This document shows positions 26,355-33,795 of a stretch of 64,000 bases of DNA, piece by piece. Position 1 is the stretch's first letter, and each line of letters opens with the position of its first letter. Position numbers and translations under genes: made by a program. Under the pieces are notes generated by a model that was given only the letters and a program-made list of their open reading frames with translations, searched no databases and was not told the DNA's origin. Origin of the DNA: Arthrobacter sp. ISL-48 (lineage in GTDB: Bacteria; Actinomycetota; Actinomycetes; Actinomycetales; Micrococcaceae); the NCBI RefSeq assembly GCF_018613805.1, contig NZ_JAGGPL010000024.1:33409-97408 (forward strand). The letters run 5' to 3'.

Positions 26355-27233
26355 ATGGAGCAATCGTCCTCCGGCCCAGGCACGGCGCGCATCGGAATCA
26401 TTGGAGGTTCCGGGACCTACCGGCTCCCCGGCGCAACCGTCCACGCCACTGTCGACGTCGAGACGCCCTTCGGGCCGCCGTCGGGCCCTGTGACGCTGGC
26501 GCACCTTGCCGGACGGACCGTGGCGTTCCTCCCCCGCCACGGCGGGGAACACTCCCTGCCGCCGCAGAAGGTCAACTACCGGGCCAACCTCTGGGCGCTC
26601 AAAAGCCTCGGGGTCCAGGCGGTGATCTCGTCGTCGGCCGTGGGCGGGTTGCGGGAAGGCTTCGGGCCCGACACGTTCGTCGTCACCGACCAGCTGATCG
26701 ACCGTACCTGGGGACGTTCCGATACTTTCTTCGACGGCACCGTGGTGGAGGGCGTCGCCCCGGCCGGTGTCCAGCATTTGCCGGCCTCCGAACCTTTCTG
26801 CCCGGCACTGCGGTCACTGCTTTGTGCTTCGCTTGCCGCACAGGACCTGAACTACGTCCCGCAAGGAACAGTGGTGGTGGTAAACGGGCCTCGCTTTTCG
26901 ACGAAGGCAGAGTCGGCCTGGTATGTCACTGGTGGCGCGGACATCATCAGCATGACCCAATACCCCGAACCCGTCCTGGCGGCCGAGCTCAACATGGGCT
27001 TCGCCAACCTGGCCTTCATTACGGATTCGGACACCGGACACGACGGCTCGGATCCTGTCACCGCCGACGCCGTCTTTGCCCGCATAAAGGATGCCCAGCG
27101 CAACATCCTCACCGTGATCGAAGCGACCGTTGCCGCCATCGGGGATGACTACGCGCCACGCACGCTGATAAAACAGGGCGCCGTGGACCGGATCATGGCG
27201 CTCCCCGCCGTTCGTGAGGTTTCCGTACTTTGA
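26355..27233 (+). CDS. MTAP/PNP-family nucleoside phosphorylase
   Basis: Probable 5'-methylthioadenosine or purine nucleoside phosphorylase, 292 residues from the ATG at 26355. It has the phosphate loop IGGSGTY (near residue 16), the phosphate-contact FLPRHGGEHSLPPQKVNYRANLWALK, the helix SSAVGGLRE, and GPRFSTKAES with the substrate-side ISMTQYPEPVLAAEL. These fit methylthioadenosine phosphorylase better than hexameric PNP. It produces a base plus a 5-substituted ribose-1-phosphate. Placement between a GT-C enzyme and an epimerase, overlapping the latter, suggests a role in a sugar pathway rather than general methionine salvage; this is inference. Confidence 0.82.
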   Translation: MEQSSSGPGTARIGIIGGSGTYRLPGATVHATVDVETPFGPPSGPVTLAHLAGRTVAFLPRHGGEHSLPPQKVNYRANLWALKSLGVQAVISSSAVGGLREGFGPDTFVVTDQLIDRTWGRSDTFFDGTVVEGVAPAGVQHLPASEPFCPALRSLLCASLAAQDLNYVPQGTVVVVNGPRFSTKAESAWYVTGGADIISMTQYPEPVLAAELNMGFANLAFITDSDTGHDGSDPVTADAVFARIKDAQRNILTVIEATVAAIGDDYAPRTLIKQGAVDRIMALPAVREVSVL

Positions 27234-28291
27234 AGCTGCTGGTCACCGGCGGTGCCGGCTTCATCGGTTCGCACATCGTGGACGCCGCACTCGCCAAGGG
27301 GTGGTCGGTGCGGGTACTGGATTCACTGGACCCGGGCCTCCACCCCAAGCCGCCTGCCTTCGACCCGCGGGTGGAGCTGCTGACCGCAGATGCCGCTGAC
27401 CCGGACGCAGTTAGTGAGGCGCTGGAAGGAATCGATACCGTCTGCCATCAGAGTGCCAAGGTGGGGCTCGGAGTCAGTTTCGCGGACGCGCCGGACTACA
27501 TCCGCAGCAACGACTATGCCACCGCTGTCCTTCTGGCGGCCATGGAACGCCACGGCATCCTCCGGCTCGTCCTTGCCTCCTCGATGGTCGTCTACGGGGA
27601 AGGAGCCTACACCGATCCCGACACGGGTCTGCCGGTCCGGCCCGGGCCCCGCGCCGAGGCCGACCTGAGGGCCGGCGTCTACGATCCCCGGAACCCGGAA
27701 ACAGGCGCAGTCCTTGAGCCGTCGTTGGTCACCGAGGATGCACGCCTCGACCCGCGCAACGTCTACGCCGCGTCGAAACTGAGCCAGGAGCATCTCACTG
27801 CAGCCTGGGCCCGCAGCACCGGCGGCCGGGCCATCGCCCTGCGCTACCACAATGTGTACGGCCCTCGGATGCCACGGGATACGCCCTACGCAGGCGTCGC
27901 GTCACTCTTCCGATCGTCCCTTGCCCGCGGTGAGGCGCCGAGGGTCTTCGAAGACGGCAACCAGCGCCGCAGTTTTATCCACGTCCGGGACGTCGCCACA
28001 GCAAACATCATCGCCCTCGAGTCGGTGTCCGGGGACGGCGCGCCGGGCTTCCGCGCCTATAACGTGGGAGCGGACGAGGTGCACACCATTGGCGACGTAG
28101 CCCGGGCTCTGAGCACTTACAGTGCCGGCCCCGCGCCCGTTGTCACCGGCCTTTACAGGCTCGGGGACGTGCGGCATATCACCGCGTCCTCGGAGCTGAT
28201 TAAGGCAGAGCTCGGCTGGTCGCCCGCGGTGGGCTTTGACGAAGGCATGCGCGAGTTCGCCACCGCTCCACTGCGTGGTCAGTCCGACTGA
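27230..28291 (+). CDS. NAD-dependent sugar epimerase/dehydratase (extended SDR)
   Basis: 353 residues, TTG start overlapping the phosphorylase stop (TTGA). The N-terminal GGAGFIGSHIVDAAL binds NAD(P), and the catalytic YAASK (with the upstream ASSMVVYGE serine region) is intact, followed by LRYHNVYGPRMP and RSFIHVRDVA, as in UDP-sugar 4-epimerases and related enzymes. An insertion of about 35 residues (LPVRPGPRAEADLRAGVYDP...) before YAASK is longer than usual. Likely acts on a nucleotide sugar for the neighbouring transferases; the sugar is unknown. Confidence 0.85.
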   Translation: MKLLVTGGAGFIGSHIVDAALAKGWSVRVLDSLDPGLHPKPPAFDPRVELLTADAADPDAVSEALEGIDTVCHQSAKVGLGVSFADAPDYIRSNDYATAVLLAAMERHGILRLVLASSMVVYGEGAYTDPDTGLPVRPGPRAEADLRAGVYDPRNPETGAVLEPSLVTEDARLDPRNVYAASKLSQEHLTAAWARSTGGRAIALRYHNVYGPRMPRDTPYAGVASLFRSSLARGEAPRVFEDGNQRRSFIHVRDVATANIIALESVSGDGAPGFRAYNVGADEVHTIGDVARALSTYSAGPAPVVTGLYRLGDVRHITASSELIKAELGWSPAVGFDEGMREFATAPLRGQSD

Positions 28292-28327
28292 GGGGTACCC
28301 GCGGGGGTACCCGCGGGGGTACCCGCG
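28292..28327. repeat. Three perfect tandem copies of a 12-bp palindromic unit
   Basis: GGGGTACCCGCG is repeated three times directly after the epimerase stop codon. Each junction forms CGCGGGGGTACCCGCG, able to form a short hairpin, so it may serve as a transcription end or processing site. Confidence 0.85.
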
Positions 28328-28402
28328 ACAACGACAGTGCGGGGTGGTGAGCGCAGCGGCATAAGGCTTACGGTTCCGGCGGCACTTCCAGTGCTTCAAG
28401 CT

Positions 28403-28424
28403 TCCGGGTTTCGTAAGGTTTGAC
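28403..28424 (+). promoter_or_regulatory. 22-bp shared upstream element, copy 2
   Basis: Identical over 22 bases to 22531-22552 and situated 38 bases before the oxidoreductase gene, almost the same distance as copy 1 (39 bases). Confidence 0.65.
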
Positions 28425-28461
28425 CGGCCCGTTTCGGCCCGGAAAGTGGTGATATCTAAGT

Positions 28462-29634
28462 ATGCAAAAGCTGACCGAGGCCTTGGCCGCCAAGTTCGCC
28501 TCGCCGACCCGAAGCACGCGCCTGACAGTGGTTGTCGGCCGTTGGCTGGGCGTGAGTTTTACGGTCTGCTTCCTCACCGGTCTGCTCAGCCACGGGCTCC
28601 AGGAGCCACCGGGGTGGATGTTCTTCCCCACCCGCCCGGTCTGGATCTACCAGTTCACCCAAGGACTGCATGTCACGGCCGGGATAGCGTCCATCCCACT
28701 GCTGATGGCGAAACTATGGTCCGTGTACCCGGAGCTGCTCAAATGGCCACCGGTCCGATCAGTGGCCCATGGACTCGAGCGGGCATCAATCGCGCTGTTC
28801 ATTGCCTCCTCGCTGCTGGAGCTGACAACAGGTCTGATCAATACCTACAAGTGGTACCCCTGGCCGTTCCCTTTCCGCCAGACCCACTACTGGCTAGCGT
28901 GGGTAATCTGGGGATCGCTGCTGCTGCACGTAGCCTTGAAACTTCCCTCCATCATGGCCCATTGGCGCGGGCGTGCCATCGAAAACCCTGCGACAGCGTC
29001 CGTGACTGGTGCTGCGGGGACGGGCGCAACAGCTCCGGGACGGTGGTCTCGGCGGGCATTCCTTACCGGCCTGGGCGTGAGCACAGGGGTGCTGGTGCTC
29101 ACCACAGCTGGCCAGTCTTTTTCCTGGCTCGGCCGACTCAATCTGTTCGCCCCGCGGGTCATGGATACCGGACCGCAGTCAGTCCCGGTGAACCGGACCG
29201 CGGACGATGCGAAGGTGGCCGGTCTTGCCCGGGCCGGGGACTGGTCCCTTACCGTCACCCATCACCGGGCCAGCCGGACGTTCAGCCTTGCTGAACTCCA
29301 CGCGCTGCCGCAGTTCAGCCAAGAGCTCCCCATCGCCTGCGTCGAGGGCTGGAGCCAGATGGCCCAGTGGCGTGGCGTGCGGATGCGGGACCTGCTCCAC
29401 AGTGTCGGGGCATCTCCGGACTCGGCACTGCGCGTGACTAGCCTTGAGCCCGAGGGCGCCTACAGACTCATGTCCATGCCGGCAGAGTACGCCCGCGACG
29501 AGCGGACTCTCGTGGCGCTGGAACTCAACGGCAGCGTCCTGGACCTTGACCACGGCTATCCCGCAAGGATCATTGCACCTGGCCGTCCGGGTGTCCTTCA
29601 AACCAAATGGCTGCAGTCCGTGGAGATCCTGTGA
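28462..29634 (+). CDS. Cytochrome b561-type/molybdopterin (sulfite oxidase fold) oxidoreductase
   Basis: 390 residues in two parts. Residues 1 to about 180 contain four or five membrane helices with spaced histidines (LLSHGLQ, GLHVTAG, THYWLAW, LLHVALK), resembling a diheme b-type domain. Then comes an SRRAFLTGLGVSTGVLVL segment, a Tat-like twin-arginine followed by a hydrophobic stretch. The last 150 residues are the oxidoreductase molybdopterin domain, with the Mo-ligand type cysteine in LPIACVEGWSQMAQWRGV and the DHGYPARIIAPGRPGVLQTKWL end. It probably moves electrons between the quinone pool and an external substrate. The stop overlaps the next gene. Confidence 0.85.
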   Translation: MQKLTEALAAKFASPTRSTRLTVVVGRWLGVSFTVCFLTGLLSHGLQEPPGWMFFPTRPVWIYQFTQGLHVTAGIASIPLLMAKLWSVYPELLKWPPVRSVAHGLERASIALFIASSLLELTTGLINTYKWYPWPFPFRQTHYWLAWVIWGSLLLHVALKLPSIMAHWRGRAIENPATASVTGAAGTGATAPGRWSRRAFLTGLGVSTGVLVLTTAGQSFSWLGRLNLFAPRVMDTGPQSVPVNRTADDAKVAGLARAGDWSLTVTHHRASRTFSLAELHALPQFSQELPIACVEGWSQMAQWRGVRMRDLLHSVGASPDSALRVTSLEPEGAYRLMSMPAEYARDERTLVALELNGSVLDLDHGYPARIIAPGRPGVLQTKWLQSVEIL

Positions 29635-30101
29635 ACACGCCAAAGGCCGACACGCCCGTCAAGACCATCAGAATAATTCTGGGGCTCGCAGGGGCCGGAC
29701 TGATCGGCTATGGCCTGCTGGGCCTTCCCACGCAACTGGGGCCGGCCGAGTTGGTGGGACTGCTGACCTGGATGGCCGTCGGCCTCCTGCTTCACGACGG
29801 TGTTATCGTTCCGCTGTCCACCCTGGCCGGTGCCGGACTAACCCGCTTGAGCTTCGGGCTGCGGCCCACCTCTGTCGCGCTGCTGCGCGGAGCACTCATG
29901 ACCGGTACCGTGGTGACCCTCATAACCGGAATCCTGCTGAAGGCGCAGTCTGTAGCCCGAAGCACCACTGTGCTTGAGGTCGACTACGCCGGGCACCTTC
30001 TCTGGTTCTGGACGGTTCTAGCCCTTGCCTCCGCGGCGGCGATCTACGTTTCTGAACGGTCCGGATCCACCGGTCCGACCATTGGCGATAGACAGACGTG
30101 A
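29631..30101 (+). CDS. Small membrane protein cotranscribed with the Mo oxidoreductase
   Basis: 156 residues from GTG 29631, overlapping the oxidoreductase stop (GTGA). It has four predicted membrane helices (about 12-30, 39-58, 84-103 and 118-136) and little hydrophilic sequence. One histidine inside helix 2 (LLLHDGVIVPL) and one near helix 4 (YAGHLLWFW) could bind heme, but there is no clear family motif. Coupling to the oxidoreductase suggests a partner subunit or assembly factor. Function unknown. Confidence 0.7.
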   Translation: MNTPKADTPVKTIRIILGLAGAGLIGYGLLGLPTQLGPAELVGLLTWMAVGLLLHDGVIVPLSTLAGAGLTRLSFGLRPTSVALLRGALMTGTVVTLITGILLKAQSVARSTTVLEVDYAGHLLWFWTVLALASAAAIYVSERSGSTGPTIGDRQT

Positions 30102-30131
30102 ATGGCAAGCATGGCCGGCATCGCAATACAG

Positions 30132-31148
30132 CTAGCGCACCACCACCAGGACGCTTCCGACGTTCCGGATATTGCGGCGGACTGCTTCCTCCAGGTCCTT
30201 TGTCAGGGCAGTCAGGTCAGGCAAGTTCCAGTCCGGATCGGCCGGGAGGTGGATCTCGACCTGGAGCCGGTGCCCGCTCCAGCGCAGCCTGACGGTGGAT
30301 GACCTGGGAGCCACAGACTGGATGGCTTCTTCCGTGCGGTCCAGCAGCGCCGGGTCGACGCCGTCGAGGAGTCGGCGGCCGATGTCCCGGGCAGTTCCCC
30401 ACAGCAGGACAAATATTGTGATGGAGATCAGGATGCCGATGATTGGATCGGCCAAAGGGAATCCGAGCCAGACGCCGATGACACCGGCCACGACGGCAAG
30501 GGACGTGAAGCCATCGGTCCTGGCATGTACCCCATCGGCGACGAGGGCGGCGGAGCCGATCTCCTTGCCGACATGGATCCGGTAGACGGCGACAATCTCG
30601 TTGCCTGCGAAGCCGATGAGCCCAGCCGCCAGCACCCAGCCAAGGTTGTGGAGGGGCTGAGGCTGCAGCATCCGGATGACCGACTCGCCGGCGGCCACCA
30701 CTGCCGAGAGCGCCACCATCGCGACGATGAACAGACCCGCCAGATCCTCGACCCGCCCAAAGCCGTAGTTGTACGTGCGGGTAACTGGGCGGCGGCTCAG
30801 TGCGAACGCCACCCACAATGGCACAGCGGTCAGGGCGTCCGAGAAGTTATGGATCGTATCCGCCAGCAGTGCCACAGAACCGCTGAACACGAAAACAGCC
30901 AATTGCAGCACGGAGGTGACCGCCAATACGGCCAGGGATATCTTCAGGGCGCGGATGCCTTTGGCGGAGGACTCCATCGCGTCATCCACCGAGTCAGCGG
31001 AGTCGTGGCTGTGCGGCACGAACAGTCTGTGGAGGAAGCTCTTCAGCCCACCAGGATGGGAGTGCCCGTGGTCGTGGGAGTGCCCGTGGTCCTGCTCCTG
31101 CAGCGAAGCGGGGCTGTGGCTGTGAGTGTGCCTCCGTGTCTGACTCAT
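30132..31148 (-). CDS. Cation diffusion facilitator (zinc/cadmium-type exporter)
   Basis: CDF antiporter of 338 residues from the ATG at 31148. A histidine-rich N-terminus (HTHSHSP, HGHSHDHGHSH) is followed by six membrane helices; helix II has LLADTIHNFSDA and helix V has LVADGVHARTDGFTS, the paired H/D sites that bind zinc in this family. A ferredoxin-like cytoplasmic C-terminal domain (VRLRWSGHRLQVEIHLP) follows. The start overlaps the stop of the upstream ArsR regulator gene (ATGA), so expression is likely metal-induced. Zn2+ or Cd2+/Co2+ is inferred from the motifs. Confidence 0.92.
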   Translation of the reverse strand: MSQTRRHTHSHSPASLQEQDHGHSHDHGHSHPGGLKSFLHRLFVPHSHDSADSVDDAMESSAKGIRALKISLAVLAVTSVLQLAVFVFSGSVALLADTIHNFSDALTAVPLWVAFALSRRPVTRTYNYGFGRVEDLAGLFIVAMVALSAVVAAGESVIRMLQPQPLHNLGWVLAAGLIGFAGNEIVAVYRIHVGKEIGSAALVADGVHARTDGFTSLAVVAGVIGVWLGFPLADPIIGILISITIFVLLWGTARDIGRRLLDGVDPALLDRTEEAIQSVAPRSSTVRLRWSGHRLQVEIHLPADPDWNLPDLTALTKDLEEAVRRNIRNVGSVLVVVR

Positions 31149-31513
31149 GCGTCCTCTCCCGTTTCCGCGCCGGGCTGGTGATGGCGGGGTGTGCCGCCCA
31201 GCGAGTGTTCTGCCTGGAAGATCGCGTCGGCGACCAACTGCCGGGCGTGCTCGTTTTCCAGCCGGTAATAGACCCGGGTGCCCGCCTGCCGGGTGGAAAC
31301 CATCCGCGCCAGCCGCATTTTCGCTAGGTGCTGGGACACTGATGCCTGGGACTTGCCCACCGTCTCGGACAGATCGTTGACAGACCTTTCCCCGTCTCGA
31401 AGAGCCAGGATCAGGCGCACTCGAGTGGCGTCGGCAAGCATGGCAAATACTTCCACTGCCAGTTCCACGTACTCGCTGTCGAGGTTCCTGCCGCATACGC
31501 TATCTGCATTCAT
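31145..31513 (-). CDS. ArsR/SmtB-family metal-sensing repressor
   Basis: 122 residues from the ATG at 31513. The winged helix has VFAMLADATRVRLILAL, VNDLSETVGKSQASVSQHLAKMRLARMV and the wing RQAGTRVYYRL. The C-terminal helix (ARQLVADAIFQAEH) with a His-rich tail GTPRHHQPG is suited to an alpha5-type metal site. A perfect palindrome covers the start codon, so the protein probably represses its own operon with the CDF exporter and releases DNA when zinc or cadmium binds. Confidence 0.9.
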   Translation of the reverse strand: MNADSVCGRNLDSEYVELAVEVFAMLADATRVRLILALRDGERSVNDLSETVGKSQASVSQHLAKMRLARMVSTRQAGTRVYYRLENEHARQLVADAIFQAEHSLGGTPRHHQPGAETGEDA

Positions 31514-31526
31514 AAGAATATTCTTA
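31513..31526. promoter_or_regulatory. Palindromic operator for the ArsR-type repressor
   Basis: TAAGAATATTCTTA is a perfect 14-base palindrome that begins at the first base of the ATG start codon of the repressor gene and lies in the intergenic space to the divergent MFS gene. AT-rich palindromes of this type are usual SmtB/ArsR operators. Confidence 0.75.
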
Positions 31527-31604
31527 CATAGTTGAATGAACTGATGGATCCCCCGCGGCCGCGAACTCCGCAGCGAATACGCGGCAGGCGTTACCATCAG
31601 TCTC

Positions 31605-32801
31605 ATGAAGCCCGCCCCGGCCAGCACCGCTCGGAGAACGTCAGCCCCCTTATACGCTGCCGGTTTCGTCACAGCCTTCGGCGCGCACAGCATTGCCACG
31701 GGCCTGGGCGCGCAGAGCGGGAACATCGGCCTGACCATCCTCAACCTGGGCATCCTGCTCGCCGTGTATGACGTCTCCGAGGTTTTCCTCAAGCCGGTCT
31801 TCGGTGGACTCAGTGACCGGATCGGCGCCAAGCCCGTTATCGTCGGCGGCCTCGTGGGCTTTGCCGCGCTCTCGCTGATCGGACTGTGGGCGGCCAACCC
31901 CCTCATACTGGGCCTGGCCAGGCTGGGTCAGGGTGCCGCCGCCTCAGCCTTCTCGCCGGCGTCGTCCGCCATGGTCGCCCGGTTGGCTGCGGGGAAGAAC
32001 GCCGGTACCTACTTTGGCCGGTACGGATCATGGAAGAGCCTCGGTTACGTCATCGGGCCGCTCCTTGGGGCAGGCCTGATTCTCGCCGGCGGTTTTGCCT
32101 TACTGTTCGGTGTCCTTTCGGGGCTGGCCGCCGTGACGGCTGTGTGGGTTTTGGTGGCCGTGCCGCATCTGGAACCACTCCCGCGTCAGCGCTACACCGT
32201 ACTGGACCTCGCCCGCCAGGTCACCGAGCGCCGATTCCTGGTACCCACCGTGGTGCTGGCAGCCTCAACCGGCGCGCTCGGAGCAGCAATCGGTTTCCTT
32301 CCCGCGCTGGCCACCCGTCACGGACTCGACCCCATTGCCGGAACGGCGGCAGTGAGCGTCCTGGCTGTCGCCTCGTTGTTGATCCAGCCACGGGCCGGCA
32401 AGCTCCGCGACCTGCGCCGCATCAGCGACACCCAAGGCATGACTGCCGGACTCCTGCTCACCGCCAGCGGGGTCGCCATCCTGGCACTGATCCCAGGTCC
32501 GGCCACCCTGTTCATCGCCGCAGCGGCCATCGGTACCGGCGTCGGCATGGCCACCCCGCTGGGTTTTGCCCACCTTGCGGATACCACTCCTCCCGAACGG
32601 ATAGGCCGGACCATGGGCTCCGCCGAGCTGGGACGCGAACTCGGCGACGCCGGCGGACCCCTCCTCGTTGGCGGCATAGCCACCCTCACCAGCCTGCCGT
32701 TTGGCCTGGGCGCCCTCGCGGTTCTCATCGCGGCGGCCAGTATCCCCCGGCTCACCGGCAACGACCGGATCAAGACGGACGACGGCGGCGCCCACCATTG
32801 A
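31605..32801 (+). CDS. MFS transporter
   Basis: 398-residue major facilitator with twelve predicted helices. The loop 2-3 motif appears as GGLSDRIGAKPVIVGG, with the helix 4 arginine in LGLARLGQGAAASAFSPAS and a second-half motif GFAHLADTTPPERIGRTMG. It is similar to drug/metabolite exporters. It is divergent from the metal-regulated ArsR-CDF pair and shares the 91-base intergenic region with the operator, so metal-linked control is possible. Substrate unknown. Confidence 0.85.
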   Translation: MKPAPASTARRTSAPLYAAGFVTAFGAHSIATGLGAQSGNIGLTILNLGILLAVYDVSEVFLKPVFGGLSDRIGAKPVIVGGLVGFAALSLIGLWAANPLILGLARLGQGAAASAFSPASSAMVARLAAGKNAGTYFGRYGSWKSLGYVIGPLLGAGLILAGGFALLFGVLSGLAAVTAVWVLVAVPHLEPLPRQRYTVLDLARQVTERRFLVPTVVLAASTGALGAAIGFLPALATRHGLDPIAGTAAVSVLAVASLLIQPRAGKLRDLRRISDTQGMTAGLLLTASGVAILALIPGPATLFIAAAAIGTGVGMATPLGFAHLADTTPPERIGRTMGSAELGRELGDAGGPLLVGGIATLTSLPFGLGALAVLIAAASIPRLTGNDRIKTDDGGAHH

Positions 32802-32829
32802 GGGGTCGCGCTGAGGGGCCTACGACCCC
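32802..32829. terminator. Bidirectional hairpin between convergent MFS and DedA genes
   Basis: GGGGTCG at 32802-32808 pairs with CGACCCC at 32823-32829 over a 14-base loop. No T-run is present, so it is a weak or factor-assisted terminator. Confidence 0.5.
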
Positions 32830-32834
32830 GGGTG

Positions 32835-33467
32835 TCAGCTGGCTTCCGCGCCTTCCTGGCGATTCCGCTCCTTGCGGGCCTTTCGGACGCGCCAGATGAC
32901 CAGGGCGATCACTGCCAGCACGCCGATCACGACGGCGATGTCCCGCCCTGCGGCCTTGGCCACCGCTTCATAGGAATTACCTGCCAGGAAGCCGAGGAGC
33001 ACGAAACCTGTGCCCCAGACAACGCCCCCGGCCAGGTTGAAAGCGAGGAAACGCAGGTAAGGCATACGGGCTGTCCCTGCCAGCGCGGGCATCACGGCCC
33101 GGAAGAACGCCACGAACCGTCCCAGGAAAACGGCGGCCCCTCCTTTGCGGCGGAGAAAGGACTGTGCCTCGTCGAGTTTCCCGCGTTTCGTCCTGAAGAC
33201 GCGCAGGTCAAGAAACCGCGGACCGAAATGTTTGCCCACTTCGTATCCCACCGAGTCACCGATGACCGCCGCCATCACCACCAGCACCATCATCAGCCAC
33301 AATTGGACGGTTCCCCGGCTGGCCAACACACCACCCAGCACCGCAGCCGTCTCGCCGGGCAAAACGAATCCCACGAAAACTGCGTCCTCGGCGAACACCA
33401 GGCAGGCAACCAGCACGTAGGCGAGGATGGGCGGAACGTTCAGGATCCCGTCAACAAATTGGGTCAT
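32835..33467 (-). CDS. DedA/SNARE-associated family membrane protein
   Basis: 210 residues from the ATG at 33467, with AAGGAGT placed seven bases upstream deciding the start. Family segments are FAEDAVFVGFVLPGETAAVLGGVLA, GDSVGYEVGKHFGPRFL and GRFVAFFRAVMPALAGTARMPYLRFLAFNLAGGVVWG, where the E/D and R residues are the conserved ones thought to carry protons in this family. DedA proteins are linked to undecaprenyl-phosphate or phospholipid flipping. It is transcribed alone. Confidence 0.9.
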   Translation of the reverse strand: MTQFVDGILNVPPILAYVLVACLVFAEDAVFVGFVLPGETAAVLGGVLASRGTVQLWLMMVLVVMAAVIGDSVGYEVGKHFGPRFLDLRVFRTKRGKLDEAQSFLRRKGGAAVFLGRFVAFFRAVMPALAGTARMPYLRFLAFNLAGGVVWGTGFVLLGFLAGNSYEAVAKAAGRDIAVVIGVLAVIALVIWRVRKARKERNRQEGAEAS

Positions 33468-33795
33468 CCGCAGACTCCTTCGCCGGGCCGCACCTGCGCA
33501 GTCCCTGGGCCGGGGAAGCACGTGGCCTGTAGCCGACAATACCTGTAGCCGACAATACTCGTCGGTGAACCTTGAGGAACCCTGCGGGACGTCCGCACGG
33601 GCGTCCGGGATTCCGCGGGGCTGGGATTCCCCAGCTTTGGATTTCCGGAGCTCCAGGAAACCGCCGGAATCGGCCGATCGCGGAAACCGACACGCGGTTG
33701 CCCCTCCCAAACCTGGGGAATTCCCGACGTCGGCCCGGCACCAAGAGGCTGCACGCCCGAAGGCGCCTCCCAGCTTTCTGTGACACCCTTAACTG
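33468..33795. other. Intergenic region with a 16-bp direct repeat and palindromic segments
   Basis: 328 bases between the divergent DedA and PAP2 genes. It holds two adjacent copies of CCTGTAGCCGACAATA (33526-33541 and 33542-33557), a copy of the dispersed element on the opposite strand (33620-33639) and several CCGGAAT/ATTCCGG-like inverted segments up to 33700. No protein gene is convincing; reading frames across it lack start signals. Confidence 0.55.
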
